DNA from: Brucella tritici
Lineage (GTDB): Bacteria; Pseudomonadota; Alphaproteobacteria; Rhizobiales; Rhizobiaceae
Length of the DNA stretch: 64,000 bases
Reading direction: 5' to 3'
NCBI RefSeq assembly: GCF_008932295.1
Contig: NZ_WBWA01000008.1
Coordinates: 124,001 to 188,000, forward strand
Positions 15,499 to 25,100 of the stretch are shown in pieces. Within the stretch, counting starts at the first letter, position 1. Every line of letters begins with the position of its first letter. The position numbers and the translations under genes are program-made. The notes under the pieces were generated by a model that did no database searches, had not been told where the DNA came from, and saw only the letters and a program-made list of their open reading frames with translations.

Positions 15499-17550
15499 TC
15501 AGGCAGGTTGAGGTTGTCGCACCGACGAAAGATGGCGAACCACAACCGGCACCAGCAACACCAGTCCCAGAAGCGACGAATAAATCTCCGGGGCAACCAG
15601 CAAAACCGCGGCGACGATCATCAGGATATTTTCCCAGGCTTTCGTACGCACCAGTAAAAAGCCCGACAGTGCAGCACCCAGTGCTGTGATGCCGATGGCA
15701 CAACCGAGGAATGCCACGAAGAAATCCGGCCAATTGAAGTCAGATGTGACCAACAGAAGCGACGGAGAGAATACGAAGACAAATGGCACAAGTACCTTGC
15801 CGAGACCGAGCCGGAAGGCCGTATTGCCGGTCTTGAACGGATCGGCGCCCGCCATACCCGCCGCCGCATAGGCCGCGAGCGCGACAGGCGGTGTGATATC
15901 CGCCAGCACCCCGTAATAGAAGACGAAGAAGTGAGCTACGATCGGCTCAACCCCCAACAGCCCCAGCGCGGGCGCGGCAATCGTAGCCATGATGATGTAG
16001 TTGGCGGTCGTTGGAATGCCACAGCCCATCAGAATACAGACTATCCCCGTCATTATGAGCGTGAAAAGCAGCGTCAGTGTTTGCGGGCCAAACCATGCAG
16101 CGGGCAGAATGGTACCGAAATATGTCGCGAGCTGCCCTGCTGTCGAGGTCACGATATAGGAAATCTTGAAGCCGACGCCTGTGAGCGTCACCACGCCGAC
16201 GATAATGCCGACAGTCGCCGCAGCAGCGCCCACGGCGAGCGCATATTTGGCGCCATCGCGCAGTCCGTCAAAAATCTCGCCTATCGACATGCGCTTGCGC
16301 GGATTGAGCAATCCCACTGCGATACAGAGCGTAATGCCCCAGAATGCAGCCAGATAAGGCGTATAGCCCGACAGCAGAACGCCGATCAGCACAATCAATG
16401 GAATGACAGTCGGCCAGTCACGCTTGAAAGCTTCCTTCAGGTCAGGCAGCTCTTCCTTCGTCATGCCGCGCAAACCATTGCGCTTGGCTTCGAAATGGAC
16501 CTGCATCAGAACGCCGAAGAAATGCATGAAGGCTGGCACGATAGCCGCCAGAATAATGGTTGTGTAAGGCAGGTTCAGGAATTCGATCATCAGGAACGCG
16601 GCTGCCCCCATGATCGGCGGCGTGATCTGCCCGCCTGTTGATGATGCTGACTCCACGGCGGCGGCAAAGTGGCGCTTGTAACCAAGCCGGATCATCGCCG
16701 GAATGGTCAGCGAACCGACGGTCACCGTATTGGCGACCGACGAGCCTGAAATCATGCCGAACAATGCGGAGCCGAAAATGGAGACTTTTGCCGGACCGCC
16801 AGCAAAACGGCCCGCTACCCAAGCCGCGCAATCCAGAAATAGCTGACCGAGACCGATGCGGGTTGCAAAAACGCCAAACAGCACGAAATGGAAAACATAC
16901 GTTGCCACCACACCAAGAGCGATACCGTAGATGCCCTGTGTCGTCAGATAAAGATGATCGACAAGCTGGCTGACGGTCGCGCCGGGATGGACGAGAATGC
17001 CCGGCATATGCTGCCCGAAAATGGCGTAGAGCATGAACAGGATTGATATGATCGGCAGTGGCCAGCCGACCGACCGTCGCGTCGCTTCCAGCAGAACCAG
17101 AATGAGAAGACCGCCGAGGACAACATCTGTCGTCGTCGGATTACCAACGCGAAAGGCAAGATCATCGAGCGGTATCATTGGAACGTGGGCGACGGACACG
17201 ACCGCTATGATCGCCAGCGCCCAGTCGATGACGGAAATGCCAAGCGGCCTCAACCATGACGATGTGGTGGGCTGATCGTAACCCTTGCGGGAGAACGGGA
17301 AAACAAGAAAGACCAGACCGAGCACGAAGGAAAGGTGAATGCCGCGATGCACCATTTCCGAGAGAAGGCCAAAGCCCGCCGTGTAATAGTGGAAGATGGA
17401 AAGTATGATCAGCAGCGCGCCGACAATGCGTGCCGCGAGCGGTCCTAGTGGGCGAAAGCGAATCTCGGAGTCGAACTTTTCCTCAAGCTCGCGCGCTTTG
17501 GCTTCGTCCAGTTCCATGGGCGATGTTTTCGCCTCTTGCTCGCTCACCAT
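15499..17550 (-). CDS. TAXI-TRAP transporter, fused small and large permease
   Basis: A 683-residue inner-membrane protein combining the 4-helix DctQ-like and the 12-helix DctM-like parts in one chain, the usual form in TAXI-type TRAP systems. After a charged cytosolic N-terminus come helices around residues 45-130, then the DctM domain with the signatures GRFAGGPAKVSIFGSALFGMISGSSVANTVTVGSLTIPAMIRLGY, SASSTGGQITPPIMGAAAFLM and GCGIPTTANYIIMATIAAPAL. It is paired with the solute-binding protein gene at 17722. Uptake is driven by ion gradients; the substrate, probably a small organic acid, is unknown. Confidence 0.93.
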   Translation of the reverse strand: MVSEQEAKTSPMELDEAKARELEEKFDSEIRFRPLGPLAARIVGALLIILSIFHYYTAGFGLLSEMVHRGIHLSFVLGLVFLVFPFSRKGYDQPTTSSWLRPLGISVIDWALAIIAVVSVAHVPMIPLDDLAFRVGNPTTTDVVLGGLLILVLLEATRRSVGWPLPIISILFMLYAIFGQHMPGILVHPGATVSQLVDHLYLTTQGIYGIALGVVATYVFHFVLFGVFATRIGLGQLFLDCAAWVAGRFAGGPAKVSIFGSALFGMISGSSVANTVTVGSLTIPAMIRLGYKRHFAAAVESASSTGGQITPPIMGAAAFLMIEFLNLPYTTIILAAIVPAFMHFFGVLMQVHFEAKRNGLRGMTKEELPDLKEAFKRDWPTVIPLIVLIGVLLSGYTPYLAAFWGITLCIAVGLLNPRKRMSIGEIFDGLRDGAKYALAVGAAAATVGIIVGVVTLTGVGFKISYIVTSTAGQLATYFGTILPAAWFGPQTLTLLFTLIMTGIVCILMGCGIPTTANYIIMATIAAPALGLLGVEPIVAHFFVFYYGVLADITPPVALAAYAAAGMAGADPFKTGNTAFRLGLGKVLVPFVFVFSPSLLLVTSDFNWPDFFVAFLGCAIGITALGAALSGFLLVRTKAWENILMIVAAVLLVAPEIYSSLLGLVLLVPVVVRHLSSVRQPQPA

Positions 17551-17662
17551 AGGGCCCTCTCCACTCAGAGCGCAAGCTGATCCATTTGAATCAAATAATC
17601 GCTCTAACCATTTGTTTTAATAAAATTATATACCTGAAAGATGCTTTATTCGGACTGGAAGC

Positions 17663-17697
17663 AAATGCACGGAGTTCTGCTGAAGCCCCGTGCATTT
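17663..17697 (-). terminator. Intercistronic hairpin between TAXI binding protein and permease genes
   Basis: AAATGCACGG (17663-17672) and CCGTGCATTT (17688-17697) form a perfect 10-bp stem, 25 bp after the binding-protein stop. Partial termination here would yield more binding protein than permease, as often seen in transport operons. Confidence 0.6.
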
Positions 17698-17721
17698 TTC
17701 ATCAGAACCGGAATGGACAAC

Positions 17722-18711
17722 CTATTTCAGAACGCCAGCTTCCTTGTAGAAGCGTTCTGCACCGGGATGCAGCGGAATGCCGAGACTGGTCGTCGCCGTA
17801 TCAAGCTTGATGAGCTTGCCTTTTGCGTGCCCGGCATCAAGTGCCTTTCTGCTGTCCTCGTTAAACAGGGTCTTGGTGATGTTGTAGACGAGTTCATCCG
17901 GCTGCTTGGCGTTCGTAACCCACTGTGCTGCAACCGCCAGCGTTTCGGTTTCGCCTACGTCCTTATAGGTGTCGGCTGGCACGGCATCCTTCGAGAAGAA
18001 CGAATATTTTTCGAGAATCTTCTGCGCTTCAGGACCGGAAATCGGAACCAGCGAAATGCCGTTCGATGTGGCCAGCTCCGAGATCGCGCCGGTCGGATAT
18101 CCGCCAACGAAGAAATAGGCGTCGAGTGCGCCATCCTTCAGACGCTCTCCCGCAGGACCCGGCTTCAGATGTTCGGCCTTGATGTCACTTTCGCTCAATC
18201 CGTATGCTTCCAGCACGATGCGGGCATCAACGATCGTACCCGATCCCGGCTCATCGATGGAAACGCGCTTTCCCTTGAGGTCGGCAACGGATTTGATATC
18301 AGCCCCTTTACGAGCGACCAGATGAATGGTTTCAGGATAAAGGGTGGCAATCAGGCGCAGATCCTCGACCTTGCCCTTGCCGTCATAAAGACCGGTGCCG
18401 GTATGCGCCCAGTAAGCCACGTCCGACTGGGTGAAGCCAGATTCGAGCGATCCTGACTGGATAGCGTTGATATTAGCCACCGAACCGTTCGACGAAACCG
18501 CCGTAGCCACCAGACCGGGAACGCCCTTATCCCCTGCTCCGGAAATCGCGTTGGCGATCAACCCGCCAATCGGGTAATAGGTGCCCGCTGTCCCTCCGGT
18601 GCCGATGCGAAAGAAGGCCGGAGCCTGCGCAAAGGCAATACTGGCCCCTACGGCAACGATGCCTGCAAATGCAGCAACCACACCACGCCGGGTGAACTTT
18701 CCCATTGTCAT
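17722..18711 (-). CDS. TAXI family TRAP transporter solute-binding protein
   Basis: A 329-residue periplasmic protein with a signal peptide (RRGVVAAFAGIVAVGASIAFAQA). The TAXI hallmark IGTGGTAGTYYPIGGLIANAIS follows at about residues 37-58, then SNGSVANINAIQSGSLESGFTQSDVAYWAHTG, KRVSIDEPGSGTIVDARIVLE and LKDGALDAYFFVGGYP. It captures the substrate for the permease encoded downstream. The gene is first in the operon. The 280-bp region upstream (18712-18990) is AT-rich and holds the divergent promoters toward this gene and nhaA. Confidence 0.93.
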   Translation of the reverse strand: MTMGKFTRRGVVAAFAGIVAVGASIAFAQAPAFFRIGTGGTAGTYYPIGGLIANAISGAGDKGVPGLVATAVSSNGSVANINAIQSGSLESGFTQSDVAYWAHTGTGLYDGKGKVEDLRLIATLYPETIHLVARKGADIKSVADLKGKRVSIDEPGSGTIVDARIVLEAYGLSESDIKAEHLKPGPAGERLKDGALDAYFFVGGYPTGAISELATSNGISLVPISGPEAQKILEKYSFFSKDAVPADTYKDVGETETLAVAAQWVTNAKQPDELVYNITKTLFNEDSRKALDAGHAKGKLIKLDTATTSLGIPLHPGAERFYKEAGVLK

Positions 18712-19007
18712 ATCTGCTCTCCGTTCCCTGATTGATTTTGTTCAAATTGTGTTGCCGAGCATGGAAAGCCGGGCGCGGCTTGTCAAGCATTCCTTCCAAC
18801 TCTGTGTATACCCTCTGAAACGATCTATAATGTAGATAAAAAATGCAGATTACTTTAGGCTCAATTCCGAGTATCTATTGTAATATTTAATTCAGATAAG
18901 ATGTTACAGGACAATTATTTCATATTAAAACCAACGAAATAGAAATGATAATTGACACGATTAAATAAATTGCAATCCTATTCAACAATCGAATGATAAC
19001 TTCACAA

Positions 19008-19124
19008 AGCGACTTGAAACTGCGGAATTTGTCGCTATCTTGGCCTTATGGCGTGTGCTGCGTGCGCCCAGGGACTACCCTGAATACGGAGACTGTTTTT
19101 AACTGTTTCTGTCAGGGAGCTGCC
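19008..19124 (+). promoter_or_regulatory. Structured nhaA leader, candidate cation-responsive riboswitch
   Basis: The leader has successive helices: AGCGAC (19008-19013) with GTCGCT (19031-19036), GGCG (19050-19053) with CGCC (19065-19068), and CAGGG (19069-19073) with CCCTG (19078-19082). The ribosome site repeats the same pentamer, CAGGG at 19113-19117, so CCCTG could switch from its hairpin to cover the ribosome site. That is a classic translational on/off layout. Structured RNAs upstream of nhaA (nhaA-I and nhaA-II, reported as lithium-responsive) are known; whether this one belongs to them cannot be decided by eye. Confidence 0.5.
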
Positions 19125-20306
19125 ATGGCTGGTCGCATTCACAATACTATTCGCAATTTTCTTGATAGCGAGTCTTCAGGCGGCTTGCTGCTTATAGCTT
19201 CAGCTATAGCAGCATTGCTCGTAGCCAACTCGCAGCTTTCCGAAGCCTATTTCGGCGCTCTTCATGCCTATCTTGGACCACTTTCTGTCCAGCATTGGGT
19301 CAATGATGCGCTGATGGCGATATTCTTCCTGATGGTCGGACTGGAGATCAAGCGCGAGATGGTTGATGGCCATCTCTCGTCCTGGCCCCGCCGCATCCTG
19401 CCGGGCGTAGCCGCTGCGGCGGGTATGGCAGTACCGGCTCTGGTCTATCTTTCCTTCAACCTCAATAGCGGCGCTTCCCACGGCTGGGCTATCCCGGCTG
19501 CAACCGATATCGCATTTGCGCTTGGCGTTATTTCGTTGCTGGGGCCAAGAGTTCCCACCTCTCTGAAAGTGTTTCTCGCTGCCCTTGCCATCATTGACGA
19601 CCTCGGCGCGGTGATCGTTATCGGCCTGTTTTATACAACCGGTGTTTCCCTGATGGATCTGGGGTTGGCTGCGGCAGTCGTCGCTGCCCTGATCGCCTTG
19701 AATCTTGGCGGCGTGAAGCGCCTGACGCCTTATCTGCTGCTCGGTCTTGTACTGTGGTTCTTCACCTATCGCTCCGGCGTTCACGCGACCATTGCAGGCG
19801 TTTTGCTTGCGCTGACCATTCCGATCAAGCGCACCCCTGCAAAGCCTGAAGCGACCGTCTCCGAAAGCCCGCTGCATCTGCTCGAACACAGCCTTATCAA
19901 GCCGGTTTCGTTCATCATCGTACCCATATTCGGCTTCGCCAATGCGGGTGTCAGCTTTTCCGGCCTTGGCATGGAAGCACTCTTCGCGCCGGTGACCTTA
20001 GGCGTAGCTGCCGGTCTGGCTATCGGCAAGCTCGTCGGTATTTTCGGCGCGGTGCTGCTTTTGGTGAAAAGCGGAATCGTTGATCTGCCTGCCGGAGCAA
20101 GCTGGCCCCAAATGCTCGGAACGACGCTTCTATGCGGCATCGGCTTCACTATGAGCCTGTTCATCTCGCTTCTGGCTTTCGATGACGTGCTGCTGCAGAA
20201 CGAAGCGAAGATCGGGATATTGATTGGCTCGCTCATTGCCGGACTGGCCGGCTTCACCGTTCTGCGTTTCGCAAAACGCGCCGATGGGCGAAACTTCAGC
20301 CAGTAA
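19125..20306 (+). CDS. nhaA: Na+/H+ antiporter NhaA
   Basis: A 393-residue inner-membrane antiporter that expels Na+ (and Li+) in exchange for protons, serving pH and salt homeostasis. Start ATG 19125 has CAGGGAGC upstream; the longer frame from 18993 would translate the structured leader. Key motifs are FFLMVGLEIKREMVDG, WAIPAATDIAFALGVISLLG (the Thr-Asp unwound helix) and LAIIDDLGAVIVIGLFYTT (the Asp-Asp transport pair). Regulation through the leader RNA is likely. Confidence 0.96.
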   Translation: MAGRIHNTIRNFLDSESSGGLLLIASAIAALLVANSQLSEAYFGALHAYLGPLSVQHWVNDALMAIFFLMVGLEIKREMVDGHLSSWPRRILPGVAAAAGMAVPALVYLSFNLNSGASHGWAIPAATDIAFALGVISLLGPRVPTSLKVFLAALAIIDDLGAVIVIGLFYTTGVSLMDLGLAAAVVAALIALNLGGVKRLTPYLLLGLVLWFFTYRSGVHATIAGVLLALTIPIKRTPAKPEATVSESPLHLLEHSLIKPVSFIIVPIFGFANAGVSFSGLGMEALFAPVTLGVAAGLAIGKLVGIFGAVLLLVKSGIVDLPAGASWPQMLGTTLLCGIGFTMSLFISLLAFDDVLLQNEAKIGILIGSLIAGLAGFTVLRFAKRADGRNFSQ

Positions 20307-20317
20307 ACTGGATAGAA

Positions 20318-20350
20318 ATAATGCCCGGATTCTCTGCATCCAGGCATTAT
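20318..20350 (+). terminator. Terminator hairpin after nhaA
   Basis: ATAATGCCCGGAT (20318-20330) pairs with ATCCAGGCATTAT (20338-20350) with a single mismatch, 12 bp past the nhaA stop and 32 bp before the converging ecotin gene. Confidence 0.65.
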
Positions 20351-20381
20351 ATCGTCAATCAAAGTAACTTTGCGGCGCGGG

Positions 20382-20885
20382 CTATCCGCGTTGCGCGTTG
20401 TGCGTTTCGTTGGACGGCTTCCAGATCCTGTAGCGGATTTCGAGGCCATCTTTCGCATAGATGACGATTGGAAGCCGGCTGTTGTAGCGCAGCATGAAAT
20501 TTTCGCCGCGAACCGGAACGAAATCAGTCCGCTTGCTGTCCTCCGGACAAGCCATCAGCGTGCCTGACATGCGATCGCTTGCTGTCAAAGTGAAATAGTC
20601 AAATCCCCACCCCTCGACGGTGCCAGGGGTCAAACTTCCGCCGAACCAGCTGATATTGCAGTCCACCGTTGCGTTGCGTCCTGCGATAATCTCGACTTTG
20701 GCATCCTGTTCCTTCTCAAGCGGGGGAAGATGGATGACATAACGGTAGGAACCGGATGGGGCTGCCGGAAAAGCTTCGAGATTCCTTTCAGATTCGGTCT
20801 TATCCTGAGCGCTCGCGCCGTGTGGGACGCCGAAACTGGCGGCGACCAGCGCTATCTGTAAGAAATGTCTGACTTTCATATTCAT
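20382..20885 (-). CDS. eco: Ecotin, periplasmic serine protease inhibitor
   Basis: A 167-residue secreted protein (signal peptide cut near ASA-Q27) closely matching ecotin: VEIIAGRNATVDCNISWFGG, VEGWGFDYFTL, MACPED, and MLRYNSRLPIVIYAKDGLEIRYRIWK. Ecotin dimers block trypsin-fold proteases such as elastase and chymotrypsin. The reactive site reads GTLMACPED with Leu110 at P1 where E. coli ecotin has Met; the Cys76-Cys113 disulfide that shapes the loop is kept. A longer upstream frame to 21143 overlaps the next gene antisense and is rejected. Ecotin protects bacteria against host neutrophil enzymes in some species. Confidence 0.93.
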   Translation of the reverse strand: MNMKVRHFLQIALVAASFGVPHGASAQDKTESERNLEAFPAAPSGSYRYVIHLPPLEKEQDAKVEIIAGRNATVDCNISWFGGSLTPGTVEGWGFDYFTLTASDRMSGTLMACPEDSKRTDFVPVRGENFMLRYNSRLPIVIYAKDGLEIRYRIWKPSNETHNAQRG

Positions 20886-20913
20886 GCTCTCATCTGTTGC
20901 AGGTTTATTGCGC

Positions 20914-22104
20914 CTATTCGGCCAAACCACCGGTTCCGGTGGCGGTTGCGCTATCAAACAAGAGGAAGACGATCGGCGTGCCCGGCTCGCATGAGGCGTC
21001 GGTACGCCTGGCACCGACCTTGCCTGCCACGGGCGCGGAATATTCAGCGACGACTTCCCCGAATGAATTTCTCTGAGTAACCACTTTTTGTCCCGCTTGC
21101 ACGTGTTCATTGAGTTCAACGTGATGTTCGATAAACCCGCCATGTGTCGTCAGAACCGGCGCCATTCCATCCGCAGCGAAGAGACCGGAATCCTTGCTGG
21201 TTTTGCCTATATTGCCTTCAATTACCTTATGGTGTTTGAGAACATTCATGGTGCCTTCGACAAAAAGGGCAATCATCGCATGGTCAAAGATACGCGGTCG
21301 GCCTATTTCCGGCGTGAAGGCTGGAATACCCGCATCGATCAGCGCATTTGCGAGAAGGCCGTGGGCGCCGAAATTATCGAAAATCTGCTCTATTGGATAA
21401 AGCTCCGCCATCGCCCGAACTTCCGGCAAGTCCATTCGCGCCAGATGAAATGAGGCCATATCCATACCTGTGGCTGCGGTATGAAAATCGATTCCGTAGT
21501 CGAGGTTGGGTTGCAGCAGGCGATTGAACACCAGCCAGGCGTGACGTGCCGCCGCTTCCGGTGCGTTCTCGTTACCCGGAAACAGCCGGTTGATATCGAC
21601 AAGATCAATCCCGCGCCCCGAACTCGGCCATCGTCTTGCCATCGCTTCAAGCGCCGGGCGAGACACGTCGAAAACGGCCACCACGGAGCCGGACATCTTT
21701 TGCGGGTCGAGCTGGTTCACAATGGTATGCAACGTGTGCACGGGGCTCATTTCGTCACCGTGGATGCCGCTGATCAATCCAATTCGCTTTCCCGGTGACT
21801 TACCCTTCATCACGGTGACTGAAACATGCCAATGCTGGCCCGTCGGCATCTGCACACCTTGAAAATAGAAATCGTGCCGCTTGCCTGCCTCCAGATCGGA
21901 AATATCAAGGAAGGAGATTACCTGCTTGCCGTCTATGACATCGCCAGTATAGGCCGTCCCCGACCCGTTGCTGCCGGTATCCGGCTTTGCATCACCAGTC
22001 TGTGCCTGTGCCTGCCCCGACGCGAGCGCCACAGACCCGGCTGCGGCGATGGATGCGAGCATGAAATCGCGCCGGTCTATGCTCTGTGATTTTGTCTCGA
22101 CCAT
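20914..22104 (-). CDS. Succinylglutamate desuccinylase/aspartoacylase-type (M14) protein, Tat-exported
   Basis: A 396-residue protein with a Tat signal (DRRDFMLASIAAAGSVALASGQAQA) and a zinc carboxypeptidase-like AstE/AspA domain. The zinc ligands are expected in IGLISGIHGDEMSPVHTLH (HxxE) and in DYGIDFHTAATGMDMASFH (His). The gatekeeping stretch VDINRLFPGNENAPEAAARHAW and a C-terminal beta region with GGFIEHHVELNEHVQAGQKV follow. ATG 22104 is chosen because GGGGAA lies just upstream. Family members hydrolyse N-acyl amino acids or related amides; the periplasmic location makes the substrate uncertain. Confidence 0.85.
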   Translation of the reverse strand: MVETKSQSIDRRDFMLASIAAAGSVALASGQAQAQTGDAKPDTGSNGSGTAYTGDVIDGKQVISFLDISDLEAGKRHDFYFQGVQMPTGQHWHVSVTVMKGKSPGKRIGLISGIHGDEMSPVHTLHTIVNQLDPQKMSGSVVAVFDVSRPALEAMARRWPSSGRGIDLVDINRLFPGNENAPEAAARHAWLVFNRLLQPNLDYGIDFHTAATGMDMASFHLARMDLPEVRAMAELYPIEQIFDNFGAHGLLANALIDAGIPAFTPEIGRPRIFDHAMIALFVEGTMNVLKHHKVIEGNIGKTSKDSGLFAADGMAPVLTTHGGFIEHHVELNEHVQAGQKVVTQRNSFGEVVAEYSAPVAGKVGARRTDASCEPGTPIVFLLFDSATATGTGGLAE

Positions 22105-22148
22105 CGGGTTCCCCAGTATCGAATAATGGATCGAAGGCCCTCCAGCCT

Positions 22149-25100
22149 TCACTCCTGCACAGTTTCAGACGCTGTGCCTTTTTTCTCCTCGGCCTGCCTG
22201 CCCAAACGCTCGGTCAGACGCTGGATGACGAAGTAGAGGCCGGGCGTGAGAAGCAGTCCGAGCGTGGTTGCAGCAACCATCCCGCCGAAGATTGTCACGC
22301 CGACGGCCTGGCGTGCACCGGCGCCCGCGCCCGAAGACAGGATAAGAGGAAGGATACCGAGGATAAACGATACCGCCGTCATCATGACGGCGCGGAAACG
22401 CTGTTCGGCTCCGGTACGGGCCGCTTCTGCAGCCGTCAGACCGGTCTCGCGTTTTTCCTTGGCAAACTCCACGATCAGGATTGCATTCTTTGCCGCCAGA
22501 CCGATCAGCAATACCATCGCGATCTGGACATAGAGACTGTTCTGCAGCCCGAAGAATGTGAGAGCGGCAACGGCCCCCAGCAAAGCAGCACCGAGCGACA
22601 GGATAACCACCGCTGGCAATGCCCAGCTTTCATATTGGGCAACAAGAAAGAGATAGGCGAAGAGGAAGGCAAGCGCGAAAACGATTACCTCCTGACCGCT
22701 GCTTCGGCTTTCCTGGAAAGACAGGCCCGACCACTCATAGCCATAACCATCCGGGAGGGCTTCCGAAGCAACCTGCTCCATCGCCGCCATGGCCTGACCA
22801 CTACTGGAGCCGGGGGCTGGAACGGCATTCACCTGCGCCGAGACCGAGAGGTTGTAGCGGGTGATGACGAAAGGCGCCAATACCGTGGTCAGTGACACGA
22901 CGCTTCGCAACGGCACCATGGTTCCGTTGCGACTTCTGACATGGAGTTTCAGGATATCCTCGCTATGCGCACGGAAATCGGCGTCGGCCTGAAGATTGAC
23001 CTGAAATACACGACCATTCAGCGTGAAATCATTGACGTAGCGCGAGCCGAAATTTGCACCGATAGCGGCATAAATATCCGACACACTAAGGCCGAGGGCT
23101 TCCGCGCGAGCGCGATCCACGTCAACATAGATCTGTGGCACATTCGCGTTGAACGTGGTTGCCGCACCGCCGATTTCCGGTCGCTGGTTGAAGTAGCCGA
23201 GCAAGGCGCTGGTCACCTGCGCTATTTCCTGCGGGGGCTGGCCCTGCAATGCCTGCAGACGGAAATCGAGACCGCCAACAGCACCGATGCCCGCAATTGC
23301 AGGCGGTGCAAATACCGAGATATTTGCGCCCGGCACCTGCGAGAACTGCGCGCGCAGGGTGTTGATGATATTGTTGAGCTGCAGCGCCTCTGTCTCGCGG
23401 TCTTCCCATGGCGTAAGAGCAGCGACCGCCATGGCACCGTTTGGTGTGCTTGTTGATTGCAGGATGCTGAACCCGGCTACCGTTATGACATCCTGAACGC
23501 CTTCGGTCTCGCTCAGAACCTTGCGCACATTCTCGACAATCAGGTTGGTGCGGTCGAGCGAGGCGGCACTTGGCAGTTGTATATCGACAAAAAGCGCGCC
23601 CTGATCCTCATCAGGCAGGAACGTCGCCGGAAGATTGACGAAGACGAAATAGGCCAACGCAAAACAGGCGATGATGCCCGCAACCGGTACAATCCAGTAT
23701 TTCACCATAAAGCCGACGATCTTGCCGTAGCCTTCGCGGGTTTTCTCCATGAAGCTTGAAAACCACGCCAGAGGACCCCGCTTGTAGCCTCCCTGTCCGC
23801 GCTTGAGCAGAAGTGCTGCAAGCGCCGGACTAAGTGTCAGGGCTACGAATGACGAAAGGACCAGCGCCGACGAGATCGTGACCGCGAATTGCCGGTAGAG
23901 CTGCCCGCCAATGCCCTCCAGAAAAGCCGTGGGTGTGACCACCGCCAGCAGAACCAGCGTTGTGGAAATGATCGGCCCGGTAATCTGATGCATCGCCTTG
24001 CGAGTGGCTTCGATGACCGAGATGTCGGGCGTATCGTCCAGCACATGCTTGACGTTTTCCACGACCAGAATTGCGTCGTCCACCACAAGCCCGATGGCGA
24101 GGACAAGCGCCAGCAGGGAAATCATGTTCAGCGAATAACCGACGGCCAGCAGCACTGCGACCGCACCCAGCATCGAAGCCGGAATGGCGAGCGCAGAAAT
24201 AAGCGTTGCCCGCCAGTCCTGCAGAAAGATGAATGTCACCACGAGCACGATCACGAAGGCTTCGAACAATGTTCGCGCGGTCAATTGCAGGCTGGCCTCG
24301 ACGAACCGTGTCGCATCGTAGACGACATGATATTGCAGCCCCGGCGGAAATCTGGACGACAGACGCTCAAGCTCCGCCTGCACGGCAGTCGCCGTCTGGA
24401 TCGCATTTGCATCGGGCGACTGGTTGATCTGCAGCATGGCCGATTCATGACCGGCAAAACTTGCGCGCGATGCATAATTGCGCGCGCCAAGCTCAAGACG
24501 TGCGATATCCCGCAGGAACACTTTTGCTCCGTCTGCGCCGGTGCGGATGACGATACCTCCAAATTCATCCGTATCGCGAAGGCGCCCCTGCGCGACCAGC
24601 GTATATTGAAGCTCGGTGCCCACCCGCATGGGTGGCGCGCCTGCCTGACCGAGCGTTGCCTGAATATTCTGACGCTGGATCGCCGCCGAAACCTCATCGA
24701 CTGTTATGCCCAGAGCATCCATTCTTTGCGGGTTGAGCCAGACGCGCATCGAATATTCGGATGCGCCCACAACGCTTGCCTCGCCGACGCCGGGCACACG
24801 CGAGATCGCATCGACAATCGTAGTCGTCGTGAAATTGGTGATCTCAAGCGCGTTCAGGCTATCGTCCGGCGAATAGAACGCTATCCCCAACACGAAATCG
24901 GGGGAACGCGAGCGGACAGACACACCTTGCTGCGCTACAGCGGCGGGCAAACGCGAGATCGCCAGTTGCGCCCGGTTTTGAACATTGATCTGCGCCAGTT
25001 CGGGATCGGTCCCGACTTCAAAGGTTACCGACAGCGAATATTGCCCGGCATTGGAACTGGTCGAGGACATATACATCATGCCGTCGACGCCGTTGATTGC

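Noticed and set aside
20886-21143. Extended N-terminus for the ecotin gene
   Set aside because: The extra 86 codons overlap the next gene and lack similarity; the signal peptide begins at 20885.
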